Shown here: one piece after another, positions 45,595 through 58,178 of the stretch
Layout: each line of letters begins with the position of its first letter
Numbering within the stretch: position 1 is the first letter of the stretch
Origin: Vibrio marisflavi CECT 7928
Lineage (GTDB): Bacteria; Pseudomonadota; Gammaproteobacteria; Enterobacterales; Vibrionaceae
Assembly: GCF_921294215.1 (NCBI RefSeq)
Contig: NZ_CAKLDM010000002.1
Location: 682,001 to 746,000, forward strand
Direction: 5' to 3'
DNA: 64,000 nt
Made by a program: the position numbers and the translations under genes
Notes under the pieces: model-generated
What the model was told of the DNA's origin: nothing
The model's database searches: none
The model's input: only the letters and a program-made list of their open reading frames with translations

Positions 45595-45642
45595 GAGGCA
45601 AGAAAAAGAGCTTGTTAACGAATACTGCCTTATTAACAAGCT
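45595..45642 (-). terminator. terminator of the unknown 121-residue gene
   Basis: Read on the minus strand, AGCTTGTTAA and TTAACAAGCT (45642-45633 and 45618-45609) form a perfect 10-bp stem followed by a CTTTTTCTT tract. Confidence 0.7.
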
Positions 45643-45703
45643 GGACTTATTCTTCAAAATTTCGAAACGATATTGCTATGCAACGTGTTAGTGGATGCCC
45701 ACA

Positions 45704-46069
45704 CTACACTAGAGCCAAAATTATGCCGCCTATCGTTGCCGCTGTGGAAAGAATTTTCCCTGCATCATAAGAGTCATCTGGAACTTCTTCTTCCACTTTA
45801 TCTGGGCGCTCTAAGCCTAAAGCACCACGAGTAAACGAATTGACGTTGTCGCCAATAGATTTATCCTCCCCTTGAGCTTCAGCCATTTTTTGTTCTTTTT
45901 CAATCTGTTGTAAAGTGGCAAGCAGTGCCTTACCTTCCTCAGAAAGTGTCACTTTGTTTTGCTCAACCTTAAGTGGTGCGGGATCTTGGGCAACACTAGT
46001 GGAGTTCGTTTGAGGCTTAACCTGTTGGTTTGGAGTCAGCTTTGTTGGCTCCATGCCTACTGGTGTCAT
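45704..46069 (-). CDS. unknown protein, 121 residues, with C-terminal membrane helix
   Basis: Polar, Gln/Pro/Thr-rich N terminus (1-35), a short helical segment VTLSEEGKALLATLQQIEKEQ (about 40-60), an acidic middle (KVEEEVPDD), and a hydrophobic stretch LSTAATIGGIILALV that ends the chain. The helix at the extreme C terminus gives it the form of a tail-anchored protein facing the cytoplasm. GGAG lies about 8 nt before the ATG. It stands alone with its own terminator. No family recognised. Confidence 0.7.
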   Translation of the reverse strand: MTPVGMEPTKLTPNQQVKPQTNSTSVAQDPAPLKVEQNKVTLSEEGKALLATLQQIEKEQKMAEAQGEDKSIGDNVNSFTRGALGLERPDKVEEEVPDDSYDAGKILSTAATIGGIILALV

Positions 46070-46261
46070 ATTGCTCTCCTTACTACATGCTCTTCAACTA
46101 TATCGACAGTGATTAATAAAACTTGTGTAAAAACTGTGCGGTTTGAACAATTAATCTTCTAGCAAAAAGTGAGCCTACTTGGAGGAAAGGAAAGGGCTTT
46201 GTCGAAACTAAAGTGGTGATTTGAATCTTTATTTAATAAAAACAAAAGGATAGCTTCGGTC

Positions 46262-46291
46262 ACGAAACTGCTTATTAACAAGCAGTTTCGT
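46262..46291. terminator. strong hairpin downstream of rlmA
   Basis: ACGAAACTGCTT (46262-46273) pairs perfectly over 12 bp with AAGCAGTTTCGT (46280-46291), loop ATTAAC, 15 nt after the rlmA stop. It lacks a T run in the rlmA direction. Confidence 0.65.
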
Positions 46292-46306
46292 ATTTTGGTA
46301 TGACAG

Positions 46307-47125
46307 CTATCGTTTTCTATATACTCGAACTGTGAAGTCGGCTTCACAATCAAAGGTTGAAGCGGATTTAAGCTCTTGCTTCAATTCGTCACCTGCTTTC
46401 CATGCAAATGGTGTCATCTGCAGTAGGTCAAATGCATCGCCTTGCTCAAGAGACATTGTGTAGCTGATGCTTTCTTCAGACTCTAGCTCAAAATCCTCGA
46501 TAAGTTCTGGTTGACTATCATGAAGGCGGACGTCTTGATAGATTCTTTCTCTCAATTGATAGAGATGACGTGCTGCAGGGGTAACAGTGATTAGAGCTCC
46601 ATTAGGTGCGATGCAGCGATATAGCTCACTATCTTTGCAAGGAGCATAAATACGTAACACAGCACCTAGTGAGTTGTCTGGAAATGGCAGCTTATGGCTT
46701 GAGGCCACAGAAAAAAAACAGTTCGGGTAGCGCTTCGCTGCATAACGAATCGCGACCTTTGAGACATCTAGGCCGTAGGTGGTTGAGGTTTTGTCCTTTT
46801 GGCGAAGTTTACTGCTCACTTGAGCGGTGTAATAGCCCTCACCACAGCCGATATCTAGCAGGGAAGGGGTGTCCGTCCTGATGACATCAGAACAAATAGA
46901 AGCGATGCGGTTACTAAGAGGCGAATAATGTCCTAGCTCCAAGAAACGCCGTCTTGCTTGCATCATTTCAGCATTGTCACCAGGAGCTTTCGAGCGTTTT
47001 TGGTTCGCTGGCGTTAGATTGACATAACCTTCTTTGGCAATATCGAACTGATGGTTGTTTTCACATCTAAAGTAAGATTCACTTTTGCTTAAGCTTTGTT
47101 GGCAAATGGGGCACTGATAGGTCAT
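46307..47125 (-). CDS. rlmA: 23S rRNA (guanine-N1)-methyltransferase RlmA
   Basis: Methylates G745 of 23S rRNA using S-adenosylmethionine. 272 residues. The N-terminal zinc finger is CPICQQSLSKS...RCENNHQFD (Cys5, Cys8, Cys21, His25), followed by DIAKEGYVNLTPANQKRS, a clear RlmA signature, and the SAM-binding motif LLDIGCGEGYYT (about residues 89-100). Leftward, probably in its own unit downstream of the mutarotase promoter region. Confidence 0.94.
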   Translation of the reverse strand: MTYQCPICQQSLSKSESYFRCENNHQFDIAKEGYVNLTPANQKRSKAPGDNAEMMQARRRFLELGHYSPLSNRIASICSDVIRTDTPSLLDIGCGEGYYTAQVSSKLRQKDKTSTTYGLDVSKVAIRYAAKRYPNCFFSVASSHKLPFPDNSLGAVLRIYAPCKDSELYRCIAPNGALITVTPAARHLYQLRERIYQDVRLHDSQPELIEDFELESEESISYTMSLEQGDAFDLLQMTPFAWKAGDELKQELKSASTFDCEADFTVRVYRKR

Positions 47126-47204
47126 GGTCTTTTAAATTCTGTAATACGAAGAGCGAGAGTGTATATGCTTTGGAAACAGTGCTCAACTGAGATAAGTGTT
47201 TAAT

Positions 47205-47230
47205 TCGGAGCAGTTGATATGCTGCTCCGA
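47205..47230. terminator. hairpin downstream of the mutarotase gene
   Basis: TCGGAGCAG (47205-47213) pairs over 9 bp with CTGCTCCGA (47222-47230), just past the mutarotase stop and before rlmA. Confidence 0.6.
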
Positions 47231-47237
47231 TATCCTT

Positions 47238-48122
47238 TTAACGAGCAGATATTTCTGTAGTTAGTATATAGCGCTCATTTGGCTCAAGAGAGTAGCCAGT
47301 TTCTAGTGAGTCTGCATGTAACGTTGACTCGATACATAGCATGGTTTTATAGCTGTCATCGGCCATATCTGCCATGCTTTCAGAGTTTGCTTGCCACGGG
47401 TTCCAGATGACTGCTGAGTTATGGCCTGTATTGGTGATCGAAATAGTGCGGTTAAGCTTTTCGTCTTTCAACAAAACGGTTTTTTCTGGTTGGTTGTAGA
47501 CTCGGTCTACTTCTTGATCGATCTTCAATGTATCGCCACCTTCGCATACTTTGTCACCCAGTAGTGAATCTATGTATGTTGGGCCCATTTGAGTAACTTG
47601 TGATGATAGAATATCGCCAACATTGAGATAGCTGTGCAGAGCTCCAGAGAAACACCATGCTTTAGTGTCTGTGTTCGATACACCCAGCGATACTTTCAAT
47701 GTGTCGGAAACTTCAATTGTTAGCGTTGCGTCGAATTGGTTTGGCCACATAGTCAGTGTCGTTTCATTGGTCGATAGACCTAACTGAACAATCACACCTT
47801 GATCATTTTCTCTGTGTTCCACAATTTTCCACTCTTGGATTCGTGAGAATCCGTGGCTTGGTGACGCGAGTTTACCAAACCATGGCCAACATAGTGGAAT
47901 GCCGCCGCGAATGGCTGTTTGCCCATCAAAAATTGCGTTCTTGCTTACCCAAATTAAGTCTTCCTCACCCTGAGGCTTATAGGAAAGGACATGAGCGCCG
48001 AATAGAGAAACGGCAGCAGATGCTTTTGGGTGATCAATGCAGGCGATTTTTATGTCGTTTTTTTGTTTTATCGTGATGCAATCGGAAAGGGTACTGACAA
48101 CAGGTAAAATGGAAAAGTCCAT
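47238..48122 (-). CDS. yeaD: D-hexose-6-phosphate mutarotase (YeaD-like)
   Basis: 294 residues of galactose-mutarotase fold; interconverts alpha and beta anomers of glucose 6-phosphate. Catalytic candidates are His in SPSHGFSRI and ALHSYLNV and the base Glu in LCIESTLH; AIRGGIPLCWPWFG binds the sugar phosphate. It lies downstream of gapA on the same strand, as yeaD does in E. coli, but a terminator (48217-48245) separates them, so expression is partly or wholly independent. Confidence 0.93.
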   Translation of the reverse strand: MDFSILPVVSTLSDCITIKQKNDIKIACIDHPKASAAVSLFGAHVLSYKPQGEEDLIWVSKNAIFDGQTAIRGGIPLCWPWFGKLASPSHGFSRIQEWKIVEHRENDQGVIVQLGLSTNETTLTMWPNQFDATLTIEVSDTLKVSLGVSNTDTKAWCFSGALHSYLNVGDILSSQVTQMGPTYIDSLLGDKVCEGGDTLKIDQEVDRVYNQPEKTVLLKDEKLNRTISITNTGHNSAVIWNPWQANSESMADMADDSYKTMLCIESTLHADSLETGYSLEPNERYILTTEISAR

Positions 48123-48216
48123 GAGCGTTTCCTTATAGAGTTCTAACAGGTTGCTAATAACGTAGTATTTTGATCAAAATGGCAATCAGCAGTGTATCTT
48201 TGACTGTAATAGATAC

Positions 48217-48245
48217 AAAAAAGGCGACTAAAAAGCCGCCTTTTT
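48217..48245 (-). terminator. gapA rho-independent terminator
   Basis: On the minus strand AAAAAGGCGGC pairs with GTCGCCTTTTT (one G-T pair) and ends in six T, 20 nt after the gapA stop. Confidence 0.9.
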
Positions 48246-48264
48246 CTCAACAATGTTGACTTAA

Positions 48265-49599
<1,335 letters not shown>

Positions 49600-50013
49600 G
49601 TGGAACAATCAGTCAGTAAAGTCGAGAAAACTGAAGAAGAGTGGCGTGAAGAGCTCACAGAAGAACAATATCAAGTATGTCGACTGCATGGCACAGAAAA
49701 ACCATTTTCGGGTAAGTTGTTGTATCAAAACAGTACGGGTGTGTATTTGTGCACCTGTTGCCAGTCGCCGTTGTTTGTATCAGATAATAAATACGAGTCT
49801 GGCTGCGGCTGGCCAAGCTTTGATGCGCCGATAAACGACAATGCGATTCGATACATAGAAGATAGAAGTCATGGCATGGTTCGTACAGAAATTCGCTGCG
49901 CAAACTGCGATAGCCATTTAGGTCATGTGTTTCCTGATGGCCCACCGACGACAGGCGAGAGGTTCTGTGTGAATTCAGTGTCGTTAATTTTCAACAAAAG
50001 CTCATCAAGTTAA
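49600..50013 (+). CDS. msrB: peptide-methionine (R)-S-oxide reductase
   Basis: Reduces methionine-R-sulfoxide in proteins. 137 residues, E. coli-like in length. Zinc is held by two CxxC pairs, CTCC and CANC; GCGWPSF and the catalytic Cys in [11 protein letters not shown] are present. GTG start with AAGGGG 9 nt upstream. The stop overlaps the convergent DUF2989 gene by 4 bp. Confidence 0.96.
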   Translation: MEQSVSKVEKTEEEWREELTEEQYQVCRLHGTEKPFSGKLLYQNSTGVYLCTCCQSPLFVSDNKYESGCGWPSFDAPINDNAIRYIEDRSHGMVRTEIRCANCDSHLGHVFPDGPPTTGERFCVNSVSLIFNKSSSS

Positions 50014-50828
50014 AAACTACTTGGCATAAGCTGCCGTCGATATTTTCCTGAGTTTATAGCGGATTCTATGTTATCCGCTATCTTGTCTAACTTTTCGTAT
50101 TTAGTGTTATCAAAACCATAGAGCAGTTGTAATTCACGGCCTGTTGCAACGGCGATTTCGTGTTGTTCAGCTATCTTCGTCCAAATATACGCTTTCTCTT
50201 TTTCTTTGCGCTTGTAATGAATGCTGGCTAATGATTCAAAAACCTCAGGTTTAACGTTGCCATCACTTGCAAGTTCTAACGAACGGTTGAGTAGTGAGAG
50301 TGTTTTCTCCACATCTCTCTGGATATAGATAGTGGCTAGGTTGTATTGCATTTCTGATGTTTCTAGAGATCGGGTATCTTCCATGAAGAGAAAGGTTCGC
50401 TTAGCGTCTTCGTCACCTAGTTGAGACCATAGAAAGTAAAGCGTTTCTGGTGTAGCGGATACTTTTAGATCTTCTATAAGCCTTTCTTGTTCTTCCGCGG
50501 AGAAAAGTAGTGCCTCAACCCGCTTTTCAGCTCGTTTGGAACTATCAAACGTTTGTATTTGAGAGGCATTAGCTAAGCACTTACGGTATAAGGTAACGAG
50601 CTGGTATTCTTTGATTCTATTCGCGTCGGTCGGTTCTTTGTAAGTGTCGTATTTGTGCCAGATCAGATCGGTTCGGGGGAGGCGGCATTGACCGTCATGA
50701 GTATTTAGCTTGGTACAATTGAGTTCTGGGTAGCTATCACAAAGTTTGTCAGTGTTGTTTTTGTTTTCAAAACAGCCCATGAGAACTAAAGGTAATATGA
50801 CGATAAGTGTTAGTTTTAGTAGACTCAT
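50010..50828 (-). CDS. DUF2989-type lipoprotein with TPR-like helices
   Basis: 272 residues with a lipoprotein signal and lipobox LVLMGC (Cys near 19). The mature part begins Cys-rich ([13 protein letters not shown]...[16 protein letters not shown]), then is all-helical with TPR-like features in the last 120 residues ([41 protein letters not shown]). I associate this pattern with DUF2989; function unknown. The ATG at 50828 is preferred (AAGGA 5 nt upstream) over a GTG at 50849. Confidence 0.75.
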   Translation of the reverse strand: MSLLKLTLIVILPLVLMGCFENKNNTDKLCDSYPELNCTKLNTHDGQCRLPRTDLIWHKYDTYKEPTDANRIKEYQLVTLYRKCLANASQIQTFDSSKRAEKRVEALLFSAEEQERLIEDLKVSATPETLYFLWSQLGDEDAKRTFLFMEDTRSLETSEMQYNLATIYIQRDVEKTLSLLNRSLELASDGNVKPEVFESLASIHYKRKEKEKAYIWTKIAEQHEIAVATGRELQLLYGFDNTKYEKLDKIADNIESAINSGKYRRQLMPSSF

Positions 50829-50936
50829 AGTATCCTTACTTGTGATCACTTCCAGCGATTTATAACTAGTTACTTGACTCGTTTTGGTTGCAAGTTATGT
50901 TCAAACAAATTTTTTACCCTATGTTAAGGATACACC

Positions 50937-51221
50937 ATGGATACAGAGCGTTTACTAGATGCTATGACACCAGAAGCTTACGAAAAACTCACTTACGCAG
51001 TTGAAACTGGTCGTTGGCCTGATGGCACTAAGTTGTCTAAAGAACAACGAGATTCTTGTATGCAAGCTGTAATGCTGTATCAATCTAAGCATAATGTAGA
51101 AGCGCAACATATGACAGTTGCTGCCGGGGGAGAAATCAGCTTTAAGTCAAAATCTGAACTAAAAAGACAGTTTCAGATGTCAGAAAATGACATTGTTAAA
51201 GTGAAGCTAAGCGATCAGTAG
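50937..51221 (+). CDS. yeaC: YeaC family protein (DUF1315)
   Basis: 94 residues, soluble, aligning with E. coli YeaC: LLDAMTPEAYEKLTYAVETG, RWPDGTKLSKEQRDSCMQAVMLYQ and AQHMTV are all conserved features. It sits near msrB as in E. coli. The family's role is not known. GGATACACC precedes the ATG; a hairpin follows. Confidence 0.9.
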   Translation: MDTERLLDAMTPEAYEKLTYAVETGRWPDGTKLSKEQRDSCMQAVMLYQSKHNVEAQHMTVAAGGEISFKSKSELKRQFQMSENDIVKVKLSDQ

Positions 51222-51244
51222 CGTCGAAAGGCTGTATTGATAAA

Positions 51245-51287
51245 TGTGCCCAACATAACTACTTGTTAAACAGGGCACATTATTTTT
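51245..51287 (+). terminator. yeaC terminator
   Basis: TGTGCCC (51245-51251) pairs with GGGCACA (51273-51279), followed by TTATTTTT; possibly bidirectional with convergent ansA. Confidence 0.65.
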
Positions 51288-51289
51288 AG

Positions 51290-52303
51290 CTAAAGCGACA
51301 TTTCGCCTCTTAATATTTGTTGCATTTGTTCTTTCACTTCTTGGTATGAAAGTTTCTTACTCAGCAGGTAGTGGAGTTTTGCAAGAGCCGCTTCAGGTGT
51401 CATATCGTAGCCACTAATAACTCCCGCTTCTGCAAGAGCGCACCCAGTCGCGTAGCCCCCCATATTGACCTTACCTGCTAAACATTGTGTTAAGTTGACG
51501 ACGATAACTCCTCTGTCGGATGCATCTTTTAGTTGAGCTAGCAATTCAGGATTTTGAGGTGCGTTGCCTACTCCAAATGTAAGTAGAATCATCGCATTCA
51601 CAGGTTGTAGCAGGGTATTTCGGATCACCTCAGCTGAGATCCCCGGATACATAGTGATAACTCCGATCGGTTGCGGCGTTATATTGTGAACACAAAAATC
51701 ACCTTCTATACCATCATCTAAAAGAAGGCTCGCATTCGTTTGAATATTGATACCTGCTTCCAACAGAGGTGGTAAGTTAGGTGAAGTAAATGCGTTAAAG
51801 CCATCAGCATGCGACTTAGTGCTGCGGTTACCACGCATTAACTTATTGTTGAAGAACAAAGTCACTTCGTTGATTGGATAATATGCAGCTATGTGCAATG
51901 CGTTCAGCAAGTTCGCTTGACCATCAGAGCGCAGTTCGGCTAATGGAATTTGAGAGCCAGTAACGATCACCGGTTTGGCGAGGTTTTCTAGCATGAATGA
52001 AAGAGCCGACGCGGTATAAGCCATGGTATCTGTGCCATGCAGAATCACGAAACCATCATATTTGTCGTAGTTGTCGCGGATATCGTCAGCGATTTGCTGC
52101 CAATCCTTTGGCGCCATGTTCGAAGAGTCAATTAATGGCGCATACTCATGGATGGTGTACTCAGGCATTTCTGGTCGATGAAACTCAGGCATGCTTGCTA
52201 ATTGCTTTTCCATAAACCCAACGGCAGGAATGTAACCCTGATTGGATTTTTGCATACCTATCGTGCCGCCAGTATAGGCGATGTAAATGTGTTTTCTTTC
52301 CAT
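51290..52303 (-). CDS. ansA: cytoplasmic L-asparaginase I
   Basis: Hydrolyses asparagine to aspartate and ammonia. 337 residues. The two nucleophilic threonines are in YTGGTIGM and ILHGTDTMAYTA; VTGSQIPLAELRSDG follows, and no signal peptide is present, so this is the cytoplasmic type. The start at 52303 (MERKHIYIAYTGG) aligns with E. coli MQKKSIYVAYTGG; an in-frame ATG four codons earlier is possible. Downstream of sppA on the same strand; sppA/ansA adjacency is also seen in E. coli. Confidence 0.95.
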   Translation of the reverse strand: MERKHIYIAYTGGTIGMQKSNQGYIPAVGFMEKQLASMPEFHRPEMPEYTIHEYAPLIDSSNMAPKDWQQIADDIRDNYDKYDGFVILHGTDTMAYTASALSFMLENLAKPVIVTGSQIPLAELRSDGQANLLNALHIAAYYPINEVTLFFNNKLMRGNRSTKSHADGFNAFTSPNLPPLLEAGINIQTNASLLLDDGIEGDFCVHNITPQPIGVITMYPGISAEVIRNTLLQPVNAMILLTFGVGNAPQNPELLAQLKDASDRGVIVVNLTQCLAGKVNMGGYATGCALAEAGVISGYDMTPEAALAKLHYLLSKKLSYQEVKEQMQQILRGEMSL

Positions 52304-52363
52304 AGCTAAAGCCATAATCTCATGGAGAAATAGAGCGGGGATTATAGCGAACTATTTGTGAAT

Positions 52364-52398
52364 AAAAAAAGGGGCCACACACGCAGAATGCAGCCCCT
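52364..52398 (-). terminator. sppA rho-independent terminator
   Basis: On the minus strand AGGGGC and GCCCCT flank a 20-nt loop and are followed by seven T. It separates sppA from ansA. Confidence 0.8.
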
Positions 52399-52416
52399 GA
52401 TGGCATTACTTAGAAT

Positions 52417-54279
52417 TTATTGCGAACTCACACCGCAAGTTAAACACATAGCATATTGGCCTTTAGGGTCATTGAGGTTGTTCAATAGGCTTGTGCTTTC
52501 TTGAATTTGTCCTAAAACAGGTGCTAGAGATTCAGGAATCAAGCTTGAAGGTTTTAGCCCTAAATGCACGTTCACTTGTTTCATTAGATCTTGAAGAATT
52601 TGCTGTGCTGGGGTTAGCCGTTTCTTCATCCAGTCTAAGTTGTATGTTTTAAGCTTCGCTAGTTTAGCAGCTTCGGCTATCGCATCGTCGAAATCGCCGA
52701 GCTGATCCACAAGGCCAAATTTTTGCGCATCTCGCCCAGTCCAGACGCGCCCTTGAGCAATTTTGTCGACCTTGGCTAAAGGAATATCTCTGTTCTTACT
52801 GACTAAGCCAATAAAGCGGTTGTAACCATGCTCAATACCCATTTGCATAGCGGCAGAAACCCCTTTATTTAGGCCAGTGGTGATACCCGTACCAGAGAAT
52901 GGCGTTGTGCCTACACCATCTGTGTAAACGCCTATTTTATTCAGGCCTTTCTCAAATGTGGTGATGACGCTGAAGATGCCGATAGAACCGGTCAATGTTG
53001 TCGGTTGAGCAATTATTTTGCTCGCTCCCATAGAAATCCAATAGCCGCCAGAAGCTGCAAGGCTAGACATCGACACTACCACTGGCTTACCCGCAGCTTC
53101 GACTGCTTTTATTTCGTTTAGGATAACGTCTGATGCAAAAGCACTACCTCCTGGGCTATCCACACGAAGAACAACGGCCTTAATTTTGTCGTTGTTTTGC
53201 GCTTCTCTAAGTAGTCTGGCAACTGTGTCCCCACCAACAGCGCCGCGTTTCTGTTTTCCATCAACAATCGCGCCACTTGCGACAATTACGGCAATATCCT
53301 CAGACGCTTTTAGTGGTTTCGTCGGAATTTGGCTTAAATATTTGTAGTAGCTGATAGCGTTGTAGCTATCTTTTCCATCACTACCAAAAGCCTTAGCTAG
53401 ATCAGCACGAATTTTTTGTCGTGTTGCAAGCTCATCGACAAGGCCAATATTTTTTGCGAGAGCAGCTAAGTCGCCTTTGTTCTTTTTCATCAATGCTAAG
53501 AACTGCTTCATTGTTGGTGTTAAAGTGCTAGGTTTTATGTCTCTATTCTTAGCCACATCATGCACATAAGCTCCCCACAATTGTCCTAACCAATCGGATG
53601 CATCTTGCTTGGCAGCTTTAGACATATTGTCACGGATGAAGGGTTCAACGGCTGCTTTGTATGTACCTACGCGGAAGACGTGTGTGTTGACGTCAAGTTT
53701 CTCTAGCAGCGTTTTGTAATAGAGAGCATAAGCACTATAGCCTTTAATCAGTACCGCACCGTCTGGAGAGAGAAAGACTTTGTTGGCGTAGCTTGCTAGA
53801 TAGTATTGGCTTTGATTGTAGAAACTACCAATGGCATAGATAGGCTTTCCAGACTCTTTGAACTCGTTCAAAGCCTTAGCAATATAGCGCAGCTTTGTTA
53901 AGTTCGTCTCAGGCATTTTGCCTAGAGAAAGTACGAGCCCGCTTATATTCGGGTCATCTTTTGCGTGTCGAATGGTACTGACTATCTGGTACAGAACATT
54001 CTCTTTGGGTAAGTCTTTTCCTAATAGTGACTCAGTGAACGAATCCATCGGGTTTACGTAAGAATTTTGCTCGACAATAGGGCCCGACAGATTGAGCACT
54101 AATGCGGATTTTTTCTCAGACTCACTTTTGGTAGAAGGGGAATCAGAATGTATGAAACTGAAAAAGAGAACCGCCACAAAGGCGAAAAAAATAAGGTTGA
54201 TAATGGCAAGACGAATGAAAGTGATGAGCTTCCATATACCTTTGAAAATCATGCCAATAAATTTAAATATTTGTTTCAT
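52417..54279 (-). CDS. sppA: signal peptide peptidase SppA (protease IV)
   Basis: 620 residues (E. coli 618). One N-terminal membrane helix (about 20-45), then two tandem S49 domains in the periplasm. The Lys base is in the first repeat (VGTYKAAVEPF, near 210), and the Ser nucleophile in the second (SLAASGGYWISMGA, near 410). Digests cleaved signal peptides in the membrane. Starts at 54279 with AGGGA 5 nt upstream; the frame is open nine codons further without a better site. Confidence 0.95.
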   Translation of the reverse strand: MKQIFKFIGMIFKGIWKLITFIRLAIINLIFFAFVAVLFFSFIHSDSPSTKSESEKKSALVLNLSGPIVEQNSYVNPMDSFTESLLGKDLPKENVLYQIVSTIRHAKDDPNISGLVLSLGKMPETNLTKLRYIAKALNEFKESGKPIYAIGSFYNQSQYYLASYANKVFLSPDGAVLIKGYSAYALYYKTLLEKLDVNTHVFRVGTYKAAVEPFIRDNMSKAAKQDASDWLGQLWGAYVHDVAKNRDIKPSTLTPTMKQFLALMKKNKGDLAALAKNIGLVDELATRQKIRADLAKAFGSDGKDSYNAISYYKYLSQIPTKPLKASEDIAVIVASGAIVDGKQKRGAVGGDTVARLLREAQNNDKIKAVVLRVDSPGGSAFASDVILNEIKAVEAAGKPVVVSMSSLAASGGYWISMGASKIIAQPTTLTGSIGIFSVITTFEKGLNKIGVYTDGVGTTPFSGTGITTGLNKGVSAAMQMGIEHGYNRFIGLVSKNRDIPLAKVDKIAQGRVWTGRDAQKFGLVDQLGDFDDAIAEAAKLAKLKTYNLDWMKKRLTPAQQILQDLMKQVNVHLGLKPSSLIPESLAPVLGQIQESTSLLNNLNDPKGQYAMCLTCGVSSQ

Positions 54280-56634
<2,355 letters not shown>

Positions 56635-56643
56635 TGGGAAGTA

Positions 56644-56677
56644 GGGCCTGAAAACATACGATCCAGGCCCGTTTTGT
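56644..56677 (+). terminator. fadH terminator
   Basis: GGGCCTG (56644-56650) pairs with CAGGCCC (56664-56670), followed by GTTTTGTT. Lies between convergent fadH and purU. Confidence 0.7.
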
Positions 56678-56678
56678 T

Positions 56679-57512
56679 CTATAAGATCACGGTTTTGTTT
56701 TCATAAACGAACACATGATCGTTGACTACTTTATTCAATGCTCGGCTTAGTACGTTTTTTTCTACATCTCGACCGGCTTTTGCCATATCTTCAGCACTAA
56801 AGTTGTGATCAACCGGAATAACGTCTTGCTTGATGATTGGCCCTTCGTCTAAATCGTTAGTAACGAAGTGCGCCGTCGCTCCTATAATTTTTACACCGCG
56901 ATCATAAGCTTGCTGATATGGCTTAGCACCGATAAAAGCGGGTAAGAAGCTATGATGGATATTGATGATCTTATGCCTATAACTTTCAACAAACTCTGGC
57001 GTTAAAACTCTCATGTATTTAGCAAGTACAATATAGTCGGCGTTATATTGCTCAATAGTTTCAAGAATTCGTTGTTCGTGTTCTTGTCTAGATAAATCTT
57101 GATGAGAAACATGATGATATGGAATATCGAACTTTTCTGTCAGGTTTTGTAGGTGGTCATAATTGCCAACAACAGCTGCAATATCAATATTCAAGCTACC
57201 ATCAAAAGCTTTCATCAAAATATCGCCAAGGCAGTGAGCTTCTTTAGTCACCATAATGACAACGCGTTTTTTCGAAGAGCTAAGTAGCCTGCGGGATGTA
57301 CCTGCTGGAAGCGCTTGGTCTAAGTCGTGCAGAAGCGTTTCATCGTTAAAGATACCCTCTAACTCAGTGCGCATAAAAAAGTGGCCGCAAGTATTATCCA
57401 CAAACTCATTGTTGTGAATAATATTGAGCTGGTGCTTGTAACAGATATTAGTGATTTTTGATATCAAACCAGGTTCATCTGTACAATGAGTGAGTAGAGT
57501 TTTCTTTTCCAT
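56679..57512 (-). CDS. purU: formyltetrahydrofolate deformylase
   Basis: Releases formate from 10-formyl-THF, balancing one-carbon pools and supplying formate to PurT. 277 residues: an N-terminal ACT domain (about 5-80; TDEPGLISKITNICYKHQLN) and a formyltransferase-fold domain with LAKYMRVLTPEFV, NIHHSFLPAFIGAKPY and the active-site Asp in DEGPIIKQDV. Start at 57512 (MEKKTLL) by comparison with E. coli; the frame upstream is open for 13 codons. Confidence 0.96.
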   Translation of the reverse strand: MEKKTLLTHCTDEPGLISKITNICYKHQLNIIHNNEFVDNTCGHFFMRTELEGIFNDETLLHDLDQALPAGTSRRLLSSSKKRVVIMVTKEAHCLGDILMKAFDGSLNIDIAAVVGNYDHLQNLTEKFDIPYHHVSHQDLSRQEHEQRILETIEQYNADYIVLAKYMRVLTPEFVESYRHKIINIHHSFLPAFIGAKPYQQAYDRGVKIIGATAHFVTNDLDEGPIIKQDVIPVDHNFSAEDMAKAGRDVEKNVLSRALNKVVNDHVFVYENKTVIL

Positions 57513-57735
57513 TTTATGAATATTCCGCTGTATTATTTTTTTCGTGGTCAAAACTAATTGGTTGAGGATTGAACGGCATTTTTGAATGAAGTATAACCAC
57601 AGTGAAGAGCTATAATTAATCTATTATGGGCTTGGTTTCAACAAAAAATCTTACGTACAGAAAGACCGTACGATTTTGGTTGCTGTGATTTGTTGAAGAT
57701 TCTTCCATCATTCTAATACTTGATAAGGTGTCGGT

Positions 57736-57936
57736 ATGGATAAAGAACTTCTCGCTAAAAAACTGTATTCTGAAAGAGTAAATGAGCTGCTTGGTGAACA
57801 TGAACTTGACGAAGAGTTGCTGAGCGAAATGTGGGAAAACAAAGCTTCTCCTACAGAGGCGGCTAAAGCTATGATTACGGATGAAAGCAACTTTGAAGGC
57901 CCTGCTTGGCTTTCTCGATATTTGAACCGAAAGTAA
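57736..57936 (+). CDS. hypothetical protein, 66 residues
   Basis: Small acidic helical protein with no membrane segment. The sequence alternates Leu and Glu (VNELLGEHELDEELLSEMWENK) and ends GPAWLSRYLNRK. AAGG lies about 9 nt before the ATG, and a good terminator follows, so it is a stand-alone gene. No family recognised. Confidence 0.7.
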   Translation: MDKELLAKKLYSERVNELLGEHELDEELLSEMWENKASPTEAAKAMITDESNFEGPAWLSRYLNRK

Positions 57937-57952
57937 TAACCAATAGATAGCT

Positions 57953-57984
57953 AAAAGCGTGAGTAAATAGACTCGCGCTTTTTT
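57953..57984 (+). terminator. terminator of the 66-residue protein gene
   Basis: AAAAGCGTGAGT (57953-57964) pairs over 12 bp with ACTCGCGCTTTT (one G-T pair), followed by further T. Confidence 0.88.
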
Positions 57985-58178
57985 GTGCCTGCTATCTCGA
58001 GTTTAGGTTTAAATGCCGCATGTTTGTTGATAGTTGAGTCAAGGTTTTTACCTGTTAAAGTAACTCGAGTTTAAGGCTGTAAAATGATGTTTTAGACAAT
58101 CTAGTGCTTTCAGTACAGAGACTAAGAACTTACAATTGATAAGCATCCACCTCAATATTTCCACTGCTCCGAGTTTGT

